Shown: positions 33,767 through 44,825, counted from the first letter of the stretch. The stretch: DNA of 64,000 bases from Pantoea brenneri (GCA_002095305.1 MIEI01000012.1:16947-80946), one strand, 5' to 3'. Numbers and translations: made by a program. Notes: a model not told the origin generated them from the sequence alone.

Positions 33767-34922
33767 TGTCAGCAGAATTCACCCCTTTTAACTTCAGTAG
33801 TGGCCTGAGCGCCGACACGCTGCGCAGCTTTATGGTCTGGTGCGCACGCAATCATGTAAGCGACATTCACCTGCAGGGCGACAATCATTTTGTGGTTGGC
33901 CGTTACGGGCGGCTGCTACGCGCAAGCCCGTTTTCCGTGGCTGATGACACTATGTCCAAGCTGATGGATGACATATTTTCTCCGGAGATGCGTCCTAAAG
34001 TGCGCGGGGGAATATCAATAGACCGTGCGCTGCAGCTCGACGGCGATGCAAATAATCGCTGGGGCCTGGATCGCGGTGAGCGAGTCCGCTTTCGCGTGAA
34101 CCTGCTGCAGGGTACGGCGGGGCGTCAGAAAACGATAGGCTGGACGATGCGGGTTATCCCGTCAGAAATCCCGCCTCTTGAGGGCATGGGACTTGAGCCG
34201 GAACTGATGGAAAACATTCTGCCGGAAAAAGGCCTTGCCTTATGGGGCGGCATTACCGGATCCGGAAAAAGCACGGCGCTTGCTTCTACGTACCGGTACT
34301 GCCTGGACACCTTTCCGGACCGTAAAGTCACAACGAAAGAAGATCCGATTGAGTTTATCCTCGGGCGCCGAACGATGTTTTGCCGCCGCTGCAGTCACAG
34401 GTAGGTGAAGACATTCCGGATTTTGCAACCGGTATCCGCGCTGACCTGCGCCGCGCCCCGTCGGTTATGGGCGTGGGGGAAATGCGCGACCGCGAAACTA
34501 TCGATGCCGGTATCCGCGCCGGACAGCTTGGTCACTTATGCCTTTCCACAACTCATATCGACTCGCCCGGCGAGGTATTTGCTCGCCTGCTTATGGAATT
34601 CCCGCATGAAAGTCGTGATGCCATGGCGTGGGCGCTGCTGGGCGTGCTGCAGTATGTGGTAGTGCAAACGCTGTTACGTACAACTGATGGAAAGCGCACG
34701 GCGGTGCGAGAGTACATCGTTATTGATCATGCCCTGCGTGAAAAGCTGGGCGGCATGCCCTGGTCACAATGGGGCGCGCACGTAAACAGCATTATCCGGC
34801 TGGAAAAACGCCGCATCGTGGATCAGGCCTGGCGGCTCTGTGTTGAGGGCCGTATTGCTCCCGCGGAGCTCAATATGGTGATGTCTCCAAGCCAGCGCCG
34901 CGAATTTGAGGTGGCGGCATGA
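33766..34922 (+). pseudogene. traJ: Transfer ATPase TraJ (DotB-like), one-base frameshift
   Basis: The first frame has the DotB-family N-terminus (VSDIHLQG at about 28-35) and Walker A GITGSGKST (about 162-170), and ends at 34404 soon after EDPIEFIL. The second frame begins with PPLQSQVGEDIPDFATGIRADLRRAPSVMGVGEMRD, which holds Walker B. Adding one G to the GGG at 34363-34365 joins them as EFILGAPNDVLPPLQSQVG, about 385 residues, as expected for TraJ. If the shift is real the retained part lacks Walker B, so transfer would fail. It overlaps traK by four bases. Confidence 0.88.
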
Positions 34923-35209
34923 ATGACCTCAGGAAAGAAGACTATCCCCCCGGTTTCTGGCGCAATTCAGGCAAAAGCCTGACGTTCATAGGCATCCCCG
35001 CCTGGTTATTTCTGCTTTATCTCTTCTGGTTCCGTTTCCCCTGTATGGAGACGATTTATATCGTCTCCGGCGTGATAGCGGTTTTTCGCCTGCTGAAAAT
35101 GTTTGGCTGGAGCCTGGTAGAGATGCTCACACGGCTTGTACGTCTGCTCCGCGGAAGGTCACTGAGCGGGCGCCCATGGTGGTATCGCCGTTTTACCGAT
35201 GGCGAGTAG
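34919..35209 (+). CDS. traK: Small transfer membrane protein TraK (IcmT-like)
   Basis: A 96-residue protein with an N-terminal FWRNSGKS, two hydrophobic segments (about 21-37 and 44-57), and an Arg-rich end (RWWYRRF-type). This fits the IcmT/TraK family, small inner-membrane proteins of I-type secretion systems. It overlaps traJ by four bases and lies before the primase gene. Confidence 0.85.
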   Translation: MNDLRKEDYPPGFWRNSGKSLTFIGIPAWLFLLYLFWFRFPCMETIYIVSGVIAVFRLLKMFGWSLVEMLTRLVRLLRGRSLSGRPWWYRRFTDGE

Positions 35210-35239
35210 CCATTTCCCGACACATCGTAAGGAGGCAGT

Positions 35240-38200
35240 ATGAAAACCGTTGATTACCCGGTCTGGCTTGCCGTGCTGCCGGATCAGCGTGACGCCGCGC
35301 GTGCTGACGCCGGAAAACATCCGGAAGGGGGAAACGCAATAAAGTGGAGCCCTGAAGATAAGCTCTGGTATGCCCGCCCGGGGGCCGACCTGGACCGGCT
35401 AAAGGCATGGATGCCGGATCCGGCCAGACGCAGTGGCGGAGGCGATCCGGAAACCGAATTCCTGGACGCCTTAACCGACGCAGGACTGATTATCGATGGT
35501 CTGCCGATTATGGATGGTGAGATACACCGCGTATCCGTTACAGACGGACCGAAGGGCAACGGTGACGGCGTCTACAAAGGGTTTCTTAACGGGAAAGTTC
35601 CTGGCGGTTGGTTTATCAACTACTGGACTGCTAAAACACATAAGGACATCACAAAATGGAAAGCGTCAGGGGGAGAATCAGATCCTGTCGCCCGCCTCCA
35701 CATGCAAGCCGTTGCCCGACAGTCCAGGGATGACTCTGCCCGGGCGCTTGCTGCAACGCATGCCCGTCAGACAGCGAAGGCGCACGCGCTTTATGACAAG
35801 CTGCCGCCTGCTGATCCAGCGCACGCTTATTTCATCCGTAAGGGCGTGACGGCCGATGATGATATTCGGCAGACGCGTAACGGTGCGCTGGTCATACCGC
35901 TTTATGACGTTGACGGCCAATTCCGCACACTGCAGTACATCCCCCCGGACGGCGAAAAATACCTTTATAAAGAAGCGCCCAAAGCTGGCCATTTCAACGT
36001 GGTTGGGGGCGCGCTGCGCAACGGTGAACCTGTTCTTTATGCTGAGGGGTATGCCACTGCGAGGAGTATTAATCAGTTAACCGGGCTTCCGGTCGTAATG
36101 ACAGTAGATGCCGGCAACATGCTGAACGTTGCAGACGTTCTTTTTGCCAAATATCCGAACAGTCCTCACATCTTTATGGCGGATGACGATCACCAGAAAC
36201 CGGTTAACACGGGCAAGGTTATGGCCGACCAGGCTGCCTTTACTACCGCCGGAATGGTGCTGATGCCGGAGCTCTCTGAGGCTGAGCGGCAGGCCGGAAT
36301 GACCGATTTTAACGATATTCACCAGGCCCGCGGCGCAGAAGTATTACGCGTCACCCTTATTCCTCGACTTAATGATGCTCTTTATAAGCTCAACTACAAG
36401 GAAACAGTTATGGCTACTCCTGACGACATAACCCCTGCGCAAGAAAACACTCCGGAACCTTTAGCTGCATTACAGCCGGCGGCAAATCCTGCTGCGGCAT
36501 CGCTACCGGTTGATGAGCCGAACGTCTCTCCTGCGGCAAAGCCTGACAGAGCACCGGAAACAAATGCAGCAGGCACGGAGTTGGCCGCTGAACGTGCAGA
36601 CACTAAAGCGGTCCGTAATTCGGGGAGCGCGTTGGCGAAGTCAGAGGAAATACTGGCGCTGAGCGCGCAGGGAATGAAGGCCGTACAGATAGCTAAAGAG
36701 CTCGGCATCGGGCAGACCAGTGTGTACCGTATTCTGAAATCGCAAAAAGCAGAAGCGGATGAAATCACACCTTCTGTGCAGGAGGTATCGAACAGCGAAA
36801 CGGCTAGCCGGGCCGTGCCGGAACCAGAACAGCCCCCTGCCGAGCCTCAAACCGTTTCCCCTCAGGCTCCGGATAAAGCAATCGCCGATCCCGAGCCTGC
36901 TACCGTTCAGCCGGATGTTAATGTTTCCCAGCCAGCACCTCAGGTGGCCGAGGCGGAAACGATCGCCGTGCCGGCATCAACCGCTACGCAGGCGTCGCCA
37001 GCTCCCTCAGGCCCCTATGACAACTACATGGGACTTTATGGGACGGGGGCGGAATTGCGGGATCGGCTGGCTGCGCTGACTACGGGTGAGACTTCACCGG
37101 CGGCGTTGCTCAGGGACATTAACTCGCTTCGCGTGCGGGTAGACAGCGCTGGGATTGCCAGCGTCTATTCACGCGAGCACATGAAAGAAATGCAGCAGGT
37201 ATTTAATCGTCTGACGCAGGGCGGGATGGCTGGCGCAGATGTGATGGATAAAGGTGCAGTCAGCCGCCTGCGTAGCCTGATAGGTCAGCGTGATACATGG
37301 AACTCACTGCATCCTACCAGCGGCAGCCTTGACGTTAATACCATACCGGCGAAGGTGGCGCAGCAATATGCGTTGCTCGCCACGGGAGACATTACGCGGG
37401 CGCAGTTTGATCGCGAAGTGCGGATGCTTTACGGCGAATTTACCCGGGCCGAACCGGAGCGCTTTACCGGTAGCCGTCACGCAGAAACCCGCACAGTCTT
37501 TGATCGCATGGCAGCGCTTCAGAGCTCCGAGCGTGCGGCACAATTTACGGCGGCAACAGCGGTCAGCATGACTCAGCTTCCTCCGGCATCAGCGGAAGAT
37601 CTGAACTCAACGGCGTTATACCGGCTCCAGAATGAATTGCGCGACGGGTTCGTGTCGCTGGCTCGCGGCGAATCGTCAGCGTCGTTGCTGACAGAAAATG
37701 TAGCGCGGCTTCAGGCAAAACTCGATGAGGCTAAAGCGCAAGGGGTTTATGCAGAAAGCCATCTGAATGAGATTCAGGGCGCGTTTGACAGGGTTACGCA
37801 AAACGGTCTCGCAGGCATGCCTGCTCAGGATTCAGCGGCACCACTCGGTGATTTTGCTTCGCGCTATCCCGCATCAGCCTCGCTCGATGTCGCCACAGTG
37901 CCGGCGCGCGTTGAAGCTCAGTATGCAATGCTAATCCGCGGCGACGTCAGTCGCGCACAGTTTGAGGAAAATCTGGCGGTTCTGCGCAACGAAGTTGTGC
38001 GTCAGACAGAAAGCGGACGAGTGAGCCCGGAGGCATTAGTGGCCGCAGAAGGTGTTTTTGCAAAACTGAGTGCGTTTTCTGCGACGGCAACTGCCTCTGA
38101 CGTCATACCTCAGCCTGCAGCAGCGCAGCCCGTCATGCCAGCTGAATCCGCACCAGTAAATGCGGCTGCAGCGACCGCTGATGCCGCGCCGGCAGCACCG

Positions 38201-40179
38201 GAAGCTATGCGCGATCCAGCTCCAGAAGAGACTGCCAGCTTTACCGAGCCTGATAAATCCGGACCGGCACCGGAGGTTATCACCTCTGCAGCGGAATCCG
38301 CGCTGGCGGTAGCAGAGACGGTACAGGATGCTGCGCCAGCAATGTCTGCCGCACAGCCTGTGATTTCTGCTGAGCCTGAAACATCTGTACCAACACCGGA
38401 TGCGACGTCCACGTCGCCAGTACAGGCAGAAGAGGTACATGATGCGATTCCTTCAGAGCCGACGGCTCCTGCTGCACAAGCGCGCCTGATGAGTGAAGTT
38501 CCGGCAGCAGAACGCAGTGCAGAACCGGACAGCAGCCCGGCAATCCCGGCAACGCCACTCACAGCTGCCTCGGGGAAGAGAATGCCATTCTGGTAGAAGC
38601 CCGCCGTGTGGCGCCGCAGCCTGAAGATACCCCGGCGGCAAACGCCGCGCGAACCGACCAGGATAAGCTTCTGAGCCGGGTCTCACATGAAGATCACCCT
38701 GATGGCAAAAGCGTAATTTATCGTCTCGATAGTGAGCCGGCGTTTATCGACCGCGGAAACCGTCTGGTCATGGCCGAAGGCGCCAGCGCACACGAAGAAA
38801 AGGTTCTGGCTGCACTGCTGACCGCTGCGAAGTTCTATCACGGCAAAATTGAGCTGACCGGCAGTGATGAATTTAAGGCGTTTGCCATCAGCGTTATCGT
38901 GAATAACGGGCTGCAGGTGAGCATGAAAAACCCGAGTCAGCAGCTGGCACTTGAAGAGGCAAGGCTTGCAGCGGGTCAGCCAGTCGCAACACCGGACGCA
39001 GTTCGCGGGGATCCGGTTGCGCCAGTCACCGCGTCTGCACCCGTTGCAGCCAGCACGGCACCGCCTGTTACTGCGGCAGCTGCTGCGCCAGCGATGGCTG
39101 AAGCTCCCGCTTCCGGAAATATGACGCCGGCACCGGAATCCTCATTACCGGTGAATCCAGAAAAACCGGCCATTCGTCCTGACATCCACACCCCCGCTGA
39201 AAAAGCGCGCGAGCCCGTTACGGGCAAGGTCACGGCCTGCGGGCAGGCGCCTTTCCGCTTTGAGCAAGAAGAGCAATTAAGCACTTTCATCACGTTGCGC
39301 ACTCGTGAAGGCTCACAAACTTTTTGGGGGAAAGAACTTGCGGGTTTAATACGTGAAACACGCCTGCGAGAGGGGCAGATGGTGACGCTGCAGTGGATGG
39401 GGCAGCAGCCCGTGACGGTTAATAAGCCGGTAAAAGATACCCAAGGAAATTTTACTGGCCATTATGAGGAAATACAGACCAAACGGAATCAATGGGCGCT
39501 GACCTCTGCGCGTGGAAACCGCGTACAGACCGGAGGGGATGAAATGATTAAGCTCTCAGCCTTCAGCGCGAACCGTTATACGCAGGTGCAGCATGCACTG
39601 GTCAGCCAGCTCGGCATCAGCATTGACGCCCCACCAAAACCCGCCGACGGCCTTTTCTGGATCCGGCCTGACGGGCAGGGCAGCGCCAGCGCCGGCGATG
39701 CGCTTTCAGCGCCGCGACCATCTCACAATGAGGATGCGGGTAAGCCGGTCATGACCGCATGGGGCGATGACGGCAAACCAGATTTATATCTGGTGCAGGG
39801 CGACGGCCACTATCTGCAGGGCGTCGTGCGTCAGAACGACAGCTATCAGCATGTGCTGGTCAGCCTGCCGGACAGTAAAGAGGCGCCAAAGATGGTTATC
39901 AACCTCCTGACGCCTGATGGTGCGCAGCCCATCGGCAGCGGTAACGGCATTAACCGGTCCGACGGTAAGCCGGTGCCGCGTGAACACGTGGTTTTCCGCG
40001 TGACCGGGGATGAGAAGCCGCGAATTGCGAAACTGCATGAGCCTGCCAGCATCCCGCCGGCACTGCATGCCCGCCTGGGTTATGACGAACGCTACAAGGC
40101 TGAAACTGTTTACCCAAAGGAGCAGCCGGCAGCAGCACCACAGGCAACACCGGTCACGCCGCCGCGGCCGGCGCAGTAA
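35240..40179 (+). pseudogene. pri: Large DNA primase (SogL/TraC type) with internal repeats and LPD7 domain, one-base frameshift
   Basis: The reading frame starts at ATG 35240 behind AAGGAGGCAGT and breaks at about 38575. Adding one G at GGGG (38572-38575) joins AASG-EENAILVEARRVAPQPED and gives about 1646 residues. Domains in order: DUF5710-like (about 1-60), a primase-like part, and toprim at about 255-340 (VLYAEGYATARSI and MADDDHQ). A Pro/Ala linker, a helix-turn-helix at about 465-498, and a tandem ~170-residue repeat (about 593-770 and 785-960) follow. The C-terminal part has an LPD7-like domain. It probably primes second-strand synthesis and is carried to the recipient, as Sog proteins are. 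An internal in-frame start lies at 36410. Confidence 0.85.
36410..40179 (+). other. Candidate internal start for a short primase-region product (SogS-like)
   Basis: In the primase frame an ATG at 36410 is preceded by AAGGAA (36398-36403) with a six-base spacer. R64 and ColIb-P9 make SogS from an internal in-frame start of sogL. A product starting here would lack the toprim domain and keep the helix-turn-helix, the repeats and the LPD7-like end. This is inferred from one good ribosome site. The frameshift at 38575 affects it too. Confidence 0.4.
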
Positions 40180-40201
40180 TCGATCCCACTGGAGTATTCA
40201 C

Positions 40202-40549
40202 ATGAAAAAAATCCCGACCGCCTTTATGGCGGTCTTTTTATGCTTCGCGTCTTTTACGACCAGTGCTGCGAGCTGTCGCGCTGCCTCTGCAGCACAGGCT
40301 GGCAGTGAGGCAGGTTATAAAGCCGCGAAGAAGGCCAGTGATGCCTGGTCACAACGTGAAAGTCAGATGTCAGATCAAATGCAGAACTGTCTTTCAGGCA
40401 TCCGGGATATTTCCGTGAGCCTGCCGCACTTCCCCAGTCTGCAGGACATCATGAATCAGGCGTCAGAGAAGGTCTGCAGTGCAATGACCGACAAAATCAA
40501 CAGCTACCTGCCCGACAATATCGATCCGTGGCAGTCCTACGGCATGTAA
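40202..40549 (+). CDS. traL: Transfer protein TraL
   Basis: A 115-residue protein with a signal peptide (MKKIPTAFMAVFLCFASFTTSAAS) and a small periplasmic part. The mature part carries cysteines in SCRAASAAQ, QNCLSGI and KVCSAMTD. Length and place between primase and traM match TraL of I-type plasmids. The ATG at 40202 lies behind CTGGAG; longer upstream readings overlap the primase end. Confidence 0.8.
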   Translation: MKKIPTAFMAVFLCFASFTTSAASCRAASAAQAGSEAGYKAAKKASDAWSQRESQMSDQMQNCLSGIRDISVSLPHFPSLQDIMNQASEKVCSAMTDKINSYLPDNIDPWQSYGM

Positions 40550-40559
40550 GGAGTAACAC

Positions 40560-41252
40560 ATGCAAACCCCTGCAGCGGCTCAGCCGCCTGATGTTTCCGC
40601 TCCTGTCCAGATCAATCCGGATATCTATGAGCATGCCGTTCAGGCTCAGCATGAGCGCACGCTGGGCGCTGAGTTCGCCCGCAAATGCCTGAAAAATTTA
40701 GGTTGGAGTCAGGTACTCAACGTCATCCAGGCAATCACTATCGGCTTGCTCTTTTGGGCCTATATACATCTGCCGCAGCACTACGTTTCGACGGAAAACG
40801 GCCGCATTACGCCTTTCTACCCGACGGACAAACCGGTCTGGAGCGAAAGCGACGTAAGGCAGTTCGGTGCTGACACGATTAGTAAATCCTTTACGCTCGA
40901 CTTCGTGCATTACCGCGATCAGATGACCGCCGTCTCCCCTAATTTCAATGAGGAAGGCTTTGCCGGTTATAACCAGGCGCTGACGACGGGTTCTAACATT
41001 CTGTCACTCGTCAGGGACAAGCGTATGAACCTCACCAACACCGTTGAACCGGGTGTAATTGCGCGCCGAGGGGTGATTGGCGATCGGTATACCTGGGAGT
41101 TTCAGTATCCCGTGACGATGCGTCTGCAGGGGCAGAACAGCAGCAGCCCGCCTTTGCGCTACATCTTCACGCTGCGTATTCAGCAGGCCGATGTGCGACT
41201 GAAACCGCGCGGTCTGGAGGTCACGCAGACTATTACCAACAATGCAGGATAA
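40560..41252 (+). CDS. traM: Transfer protein TraM (DotI/IcmL-like)
   Basis: A 230-residue inner-membrane protein with one membrane segment at about 62-80 (VIQAITIGLLFWAYIHLP). The periplasmic domain is the IcmL/DotI fold (SKSFTLDFVHYRDQM, then WEFQYPVTMRLQGQ). VirB8-like DotI domains form the inner-membrane part of the channel. R64 TraM is also 230 residues. It lies ten bases behind traL with AAGGAG. Confidence 0.93.
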   Translation: MQTPAAAQPPDVSAPVQINPDIYEHAVQAQHERTLGAEFARKCLKNLGWSQVLNVIQAITIGLLFWAYIHLPQHYVSTENGRITPFYPTDKPVWSESDVRQFGADTISKSFTLDFVHYRDQMTAVSPNFNEEGFAGYNQALTTGSNILSLVRDKRMNLTNTVEPGVIARRGVIGDRYTWEFQYPVTMRLQGQNSSSPPLRYIFTLRIQQADVRLKPRGLEVTQTITNNAG

Positions 41253-41261
41253 GGACGGTTT

Positions 41262-42182
41262 ATGAGCAACATTCGCACTCTGGTACTGGTTCTGTTTCTG
41301 GGGCTGTGTGGCAGCGCGGGCGCTGCAACGACGGGTGAGACGCCGGCCGGCAGCAGTACGGCGGGGCCACTGCCCGGGCAGGCGCTCCCGCTGCCAACGT
41401 CTGCCGCATACGATGAGGCGGAGGCAACGCTGTCACCACTCTCGGCAGATGAAATCCGGCAGTTACGCGCGCAGCAGGCTGAACAGGATCGGGCAATAGC
41501 CACGCCGGGCATCACGGCCGTGCCGCGTATCACAGCGCAAACCTTAAGCCTGCAGCCGGGTGCGAGCCTTCCCCTGGTGCGTACAGCCGTGAACTGGCCC
41601 GCTACAGTCAGCTTTATTGACAGTATCGGTGCTCCCTGGAGTCTGCTCGGAGATCCGGTCAGCGGGTCGCCGGATATCAAGGTGAAATGGATGCCCGGAA
41701 CCTCCTTCATGATTATCACGGCGAAGCGCGACTTTGTTAGCACGCTCGTTACCGTGGGCCTGAAAGGGCTTTCCGTTCCGCTGCAGATTAGCGTGATGAG
41801 CGGTGAGCCAGACACAGCGAAAAAGACCTGGACGGTTGATGCGCGGCTCGATCTGCGCGTGCCCCGCCGCGGGCCGGACGCTGTAGCTGACGCGCCATCG
41901 CCTTCACGCATCGGGCTTCACGATGATGTTCTGCAGGCATTTCTGGACGGGGTGCCGCCTTCCGGGGCAAAACGCCTGAAAACTACAGGCAGTGTGCCGG
42001 ACACGGTGGTATGGCAGCAGGGTGATGACCTGTATATCCGCTCGCGGGCAGATATTCGGGACGAGTTCGATATAACGCTGTCCTCTGCAGATGGCACTCA
42101 TCTGTGGAAGCTGCCGCTGACGCCGCGCGTCGCATTTTCCGTTGACGGGCGTACTGAGACCCTCAGCATTGCCCTGGAGTAA
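41262..42182 (+). CDS. traN: Transfer protein TraN (DotH/IcmK-like)
   Basis: A 306-residue protein with a signal peptide (LVLVLFLGLCGSAGA). A Pro/Gly-rich stretch (about 25-100) is followed by a DotH/VirB9-like beta domain (about 115-200: VNWPATVSFIDSIGAPW, then TSFMIITAKRDFVSTLV). It forms the outer-membrane ring with TraH and TraI. It lies nine bases behind traM. Confidence 0.92.
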   Translation: MSNIRTLVLVLFLGLCGSAGAATTGETPAGSSTAGPLPGQALPLPTSAAYDEAEATLSPLSADEIRQLRAQQAEQDRAIATPGITAVPRITAQTLSLQPGASLPLVRTAVNWPATVSFIDSIGAPWSLLGDPVSGSPDIKVKWMPGTSFMIITAKRDFVSTLVTVGLKGLSVPLQISVMSGEPDTAKKTWTVDARLDLRVPRRGPDAVADAPSPSRIGLHDDVLQAFLDGVPPSGAKRLKTTGSVPDTVVWQQGDDLYIRSRADIRDEFDITLSSADGTHLWKLPLTPRVAFSVDGRTETLSIALE

Positions 42183-42184
42183 TC

Positions 42185-43504
42185 ATGAGCGATCAACAAA
42201 ATACCGGCGGGCGCAGTGTCCGCCTGATGATGGGGCTGATAGCGCTTGGCGCAGTTGTGCTGATAGGTGGAGGTTACCTGTTATGGACATGGCTTGCAGC
42301 GCCACCGCCCGCTCCATCCAGTATAGACATGAACAACCTCGGTGCCACAGCACAGAATAATGCGCAGGAGCAGCAGGCCTATCGCGATCTTATCCGTGAA
42401 AACAACGCGCGGGGAGCGCATAACGCATCGGCGAACAATCAGACCTTCCTTGGCAGTATTCCGCTGGAGCAGGACGTCATAAAGCCTGCGGAAGTGAAGG
42501 CTAAGCCGCCTCAGGACAAGCCAAAGGATATTCCGCCACCGCAAACCAGAGGCAGTGGCCGCACTCAGGAGCAGGAGAAGTCGCTAGCAGAAGCCCGGCA
42601 GAAAGCGCTGGGCACACTGCTGGCGAAAATGCAGCAGCCTCCTGAAACGGGCGAGCTGCCGGGGGCGGAGTTACTTGGTGGAAATGAAAGCAGCTGGGCC
42701 GCCTGGCGCGATTCGCTGCCCGGAAGCGAAGTTCAGCTGGCCGCCGCGCGCAGCCGGCAGGACACGCTGAATGCTCCGCCGGCATCCGTGGTAGTAGAAC
42801 CTTACTGGCGAGGGCCCGGGGAAATCTGTACGGGTGTTGACTCGGATAACGGCGCCACGCCGGTGCTGGGCTGCATCAAAACGGGGCCGTATGCAGGGGC
42901 AGTGCTCAAGGCGCCTGAAGGAGCGAAGCTCTCAGGCAATGGCGTCATTATTCACTTCACCTCCATGACCCTGAACAGGAAGGCCTACAAAATCGATGCT
43001 TACGGGCTGGATGACAAAACGCTCGTGGCCAACATCGCATCTGACGTCGATCATCATTACGGCCGTCGCATTCTGCTGCCCGCAATCCTCAAGGGAATCG
43101 GAGCGACCGGCGAGCTTTATGCGCAGTCGAATACACAGGTGCTGAGTAATGGATTTAATACCGTAACCGCGCGGCCGTCCGCACCGGATGGCTCGGCGGT
43201 GGCAGGCGTTATCGTTGGTGGTGCGGCAGAGCAGGCCGCGCAGGTGCTGACGAATGATGCGGGTCGACTGCCGGACCGGACGGTTTACGTTGACTACGGC
43301 AAGGTGGTAGCCATTCAGTTCATGAGCGGCGTGTACAGCACCGATGCCGTAGCGCCGCAGGGCACAGCAACAGGTAACACTGGCGTAGTGGCTCCGGCTG
43401 GCTGGCGCAACAATCCAACCCCTTCCGCAGCCGATCTGCGTGAAGAAGCGCAGGCGCGCATTCGCGACGCCCGACAGAGAAAAACAGGAGACGCCCTTGA
43501 ATGA
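42185..43504 (+). CDS. traO: Transfer protein TraO (DotG/IcmE-like, VirB10-type)
   Basis: A 439-residue protein with one N-terminal membrane segment (about 13-35: LMMGLIALGAVVLIGGGYLLW). A charged, Pro-rich periplasmic linker is followed by a C-terminal TrbI/VirB10-like domain (about 220-400). It spans both membranes and links ATP energy to the pore. The stop overlaps the start of traP. R64 TraO is about 429 residues. Confidence 0.93.
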   Translation: MSDQQNTGGRSVRLMMGLIALGAVVLIGGGYLLWTWLAAPPPAPSSIDMNNLGATAQNNAQEQQAYRDLIRENNARGAHNASANNQTFLGSIPLEQDVIKPAEVKAKPPQDKPKDIPPPQTRGSGRTQEQEKSLAEARQKALGTLLAKMQQPPETGELPGAELLGGNESSWAAWRDSLPGSEVQLAAARSRQDTLNAPPASVVVEPYWRGPGEICTGVDSDNGATPVLGCIKTGPYAGAVLKAPEGAKLSGNGVIIHFTSMTLNRKAYKIDAYGLDDKTLVANIASDVDHHYGRRILLPAILKGIGATGELYAQSNTQVLSNGFNTVTARPSAPDGSAVAGVIVGGAAEQAAQVLTNDAGRLPDRTVYVDYGKVVAIQFMSGVYSTDAVAPQGTATGNTGVVAPAGWRNNPTPSAADLREEAQARIRDARQRKTGDALE

Positions 43505-44276
43505 GTTCCAGACATTACCGGCGGATAACGCCCCACAAACCCAACCGCTCCCACAGTCTCCTCCGCCACCGAAAAAAGAGAGCCTTCTGACGCGACCTTT
43601 GTTTCTCGGGCAGTCGCTGCCGTGGCTTGCCGGCGGCGCTCTGTTGATTCTTGGAGCGGCCTTATATCTGTTCTGGCCTGCGTCATCTACACCCGACGCC
43701 GGGCAGCTGGCGTTCGGAAACGATGCCGGATTCAGCGAGGTGAAGCCGGCTTCGGTTACGCCTCAGCCCAGCGCTGTATCTCAGAGGCCTATAACAGCGC
43801 TTCAAACCGGAGGGCTCAGCGTTCCCGTTGACGCTATCGGCAATCCCCCGACTGGCGGCGCACTGCCGGAAGAAATGGTGAAAATCATTCGTGAAGGGCA
43901 GGAGTTTGAAGCGGCAAACCGCGAGGCCATTACCCGCCTGTCTGATACGGTGCGAGCGCAAAGTACGGCGCTGGCAAGCATGCAGCAGCGGCTTGATTCG
44001 ATTGCGGCTGAGAACAGCCGGCTGGCCGGTCAGCTTACCGTAATGAATGCCCGTCAAGATCCGGTAGCCGGCGGTCACAGCGCGGCAGGCAAAAATATCC
44101 AACGATCAGCACTTTCGGGCATGCGGCTTGAAAGCCTTCAGGACGGTATGGCATGGATCAGCTGGCAGGGACGGACGTGGGCGGTGCAGTCCGGAGACAG
44201 CCTGGGAGGCGTTTCCGTCCGTGATATCAGTGCCGCCGACCGCAGCGTTACGACCAGCGCCGGCGTGCTGCGCTAA
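43497..44276 (+). CDS. traP: Transfer protein TraP
   Basis: A 259-residue protein from TTG at 43497, behind CAGGAG; upstream readings run back into traO. One membrane segment lies at about 43-59 (LAGGALLILGAALYLFW), followed by a periplasmic helical stretch (about 125-195, heptad-like) and a C-terminal domain (LQDGMAWISWQGRTWAVQSGDSLGG). Bitopic layout and coupling to traO fit TraP of I-type systems, which has been compared with DotF/IcmG. Confidence 0.85.
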   Translation: MNEFQTLPADNAPQTQPLPQSPPPPKKESLLTRPLFLGQSLPWLAGGALLILGAALYLFWPASSTPDAGQLAFGNDAGFSEVKPASVTPQPSAVSQRPITALQTGGLSVPVDAIGNPPTGGALPEEMVKIIREGQEFEAANREAITRLSDTVRAQSTALASMQQRLDSIAAENSRLAGQLTVMNARQDPVAGGHSAAGKNIQRSALSGMRLESLQDGMAWISWQGRTWAVQSGDSLGGVSVRDISAADRSVTTSAGVLR

Positions 44277-44285
44277 GGAGACGTC

Positions 44286-44825
44286 ATGGGTGGTTCACTC
44301 GACGGCATCACGATGTTGTCGAATCTGGCCTCTGGTCTGCTTAGCGCGGGTATTAACCTCGCTCTGACGCTCGGTGTACTGTTCGCTGTACTCGGCCTCA
44401 GTGGCTATCTCGTCCGTCAGTCCTGGCTTGCCCGTAAGGCGCCCGGGCAGGCGGCAGGCGGCGGCAGCGTAGTGGGGATGATTCTGCTATGCGCCACCGT
44501 GGGCGCTATACAGCAGCTGATTCAGGCTGCAGCTCACCAGGTAGGCTGGGAAGCATCGTTTGATGCCATTAGCTACGTTGACGTCGGCACCTTCGGACAA
44601 GGGGCGGTTGCGGCCAACGCAATACTGACGCTGCTGCGCATGTTCGGCGTGTGGTTTGTTCTTTCTGGTGTCCTGCTGTGGCGCCGGGCAAAAAAGGATG
44701 GCCATACCGGTTTGACGTCAGGCAACGACGTTAACAGCGGCACCGTTAAATTTATTATCGGCGTGTGTTTTGTGTGCAGTCCCTATCTGCTCGACGCCAT
44801 TCAGAAATCACTTGGCATGCACTAA
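44286..44825 (+). CDS. traQ: Transfer membrane protein TraQ
   Basis: A 179-residue protein with about four hydrophobic segments (near 16-45, 61-80, 110-125 and 150-170) and little else. It lies between traP and traR and matches R64 TraQ in length (about 175). It is probably an IcmC/DotE-type inner-membrane component. AAGGAG precedes the ATG at 44286. Confidence 0.86.
   Translation: MGGSLDGITMLSNLASGLLSAGINLALTLGVLFAVLGLSGYLVRQSWLARKAPGQAAGGGSVVGMILLCATVGAIQQLIQAAAHQVGWEASFDAISYVDVGTFGQGAVAANAILTLLRMFGVWFVLSGVLLWRRAKKDGHTGLTSGNDVNSGTVKFIIGVCFVCSPYLLDAIQKSLGMH

Noticed and set aside
37020..38090. Primase repeats as a possible CRISPR or satellite array
   Set aside because: The repeat is at protein level, about 170 residues and diverged, within one reading frame.
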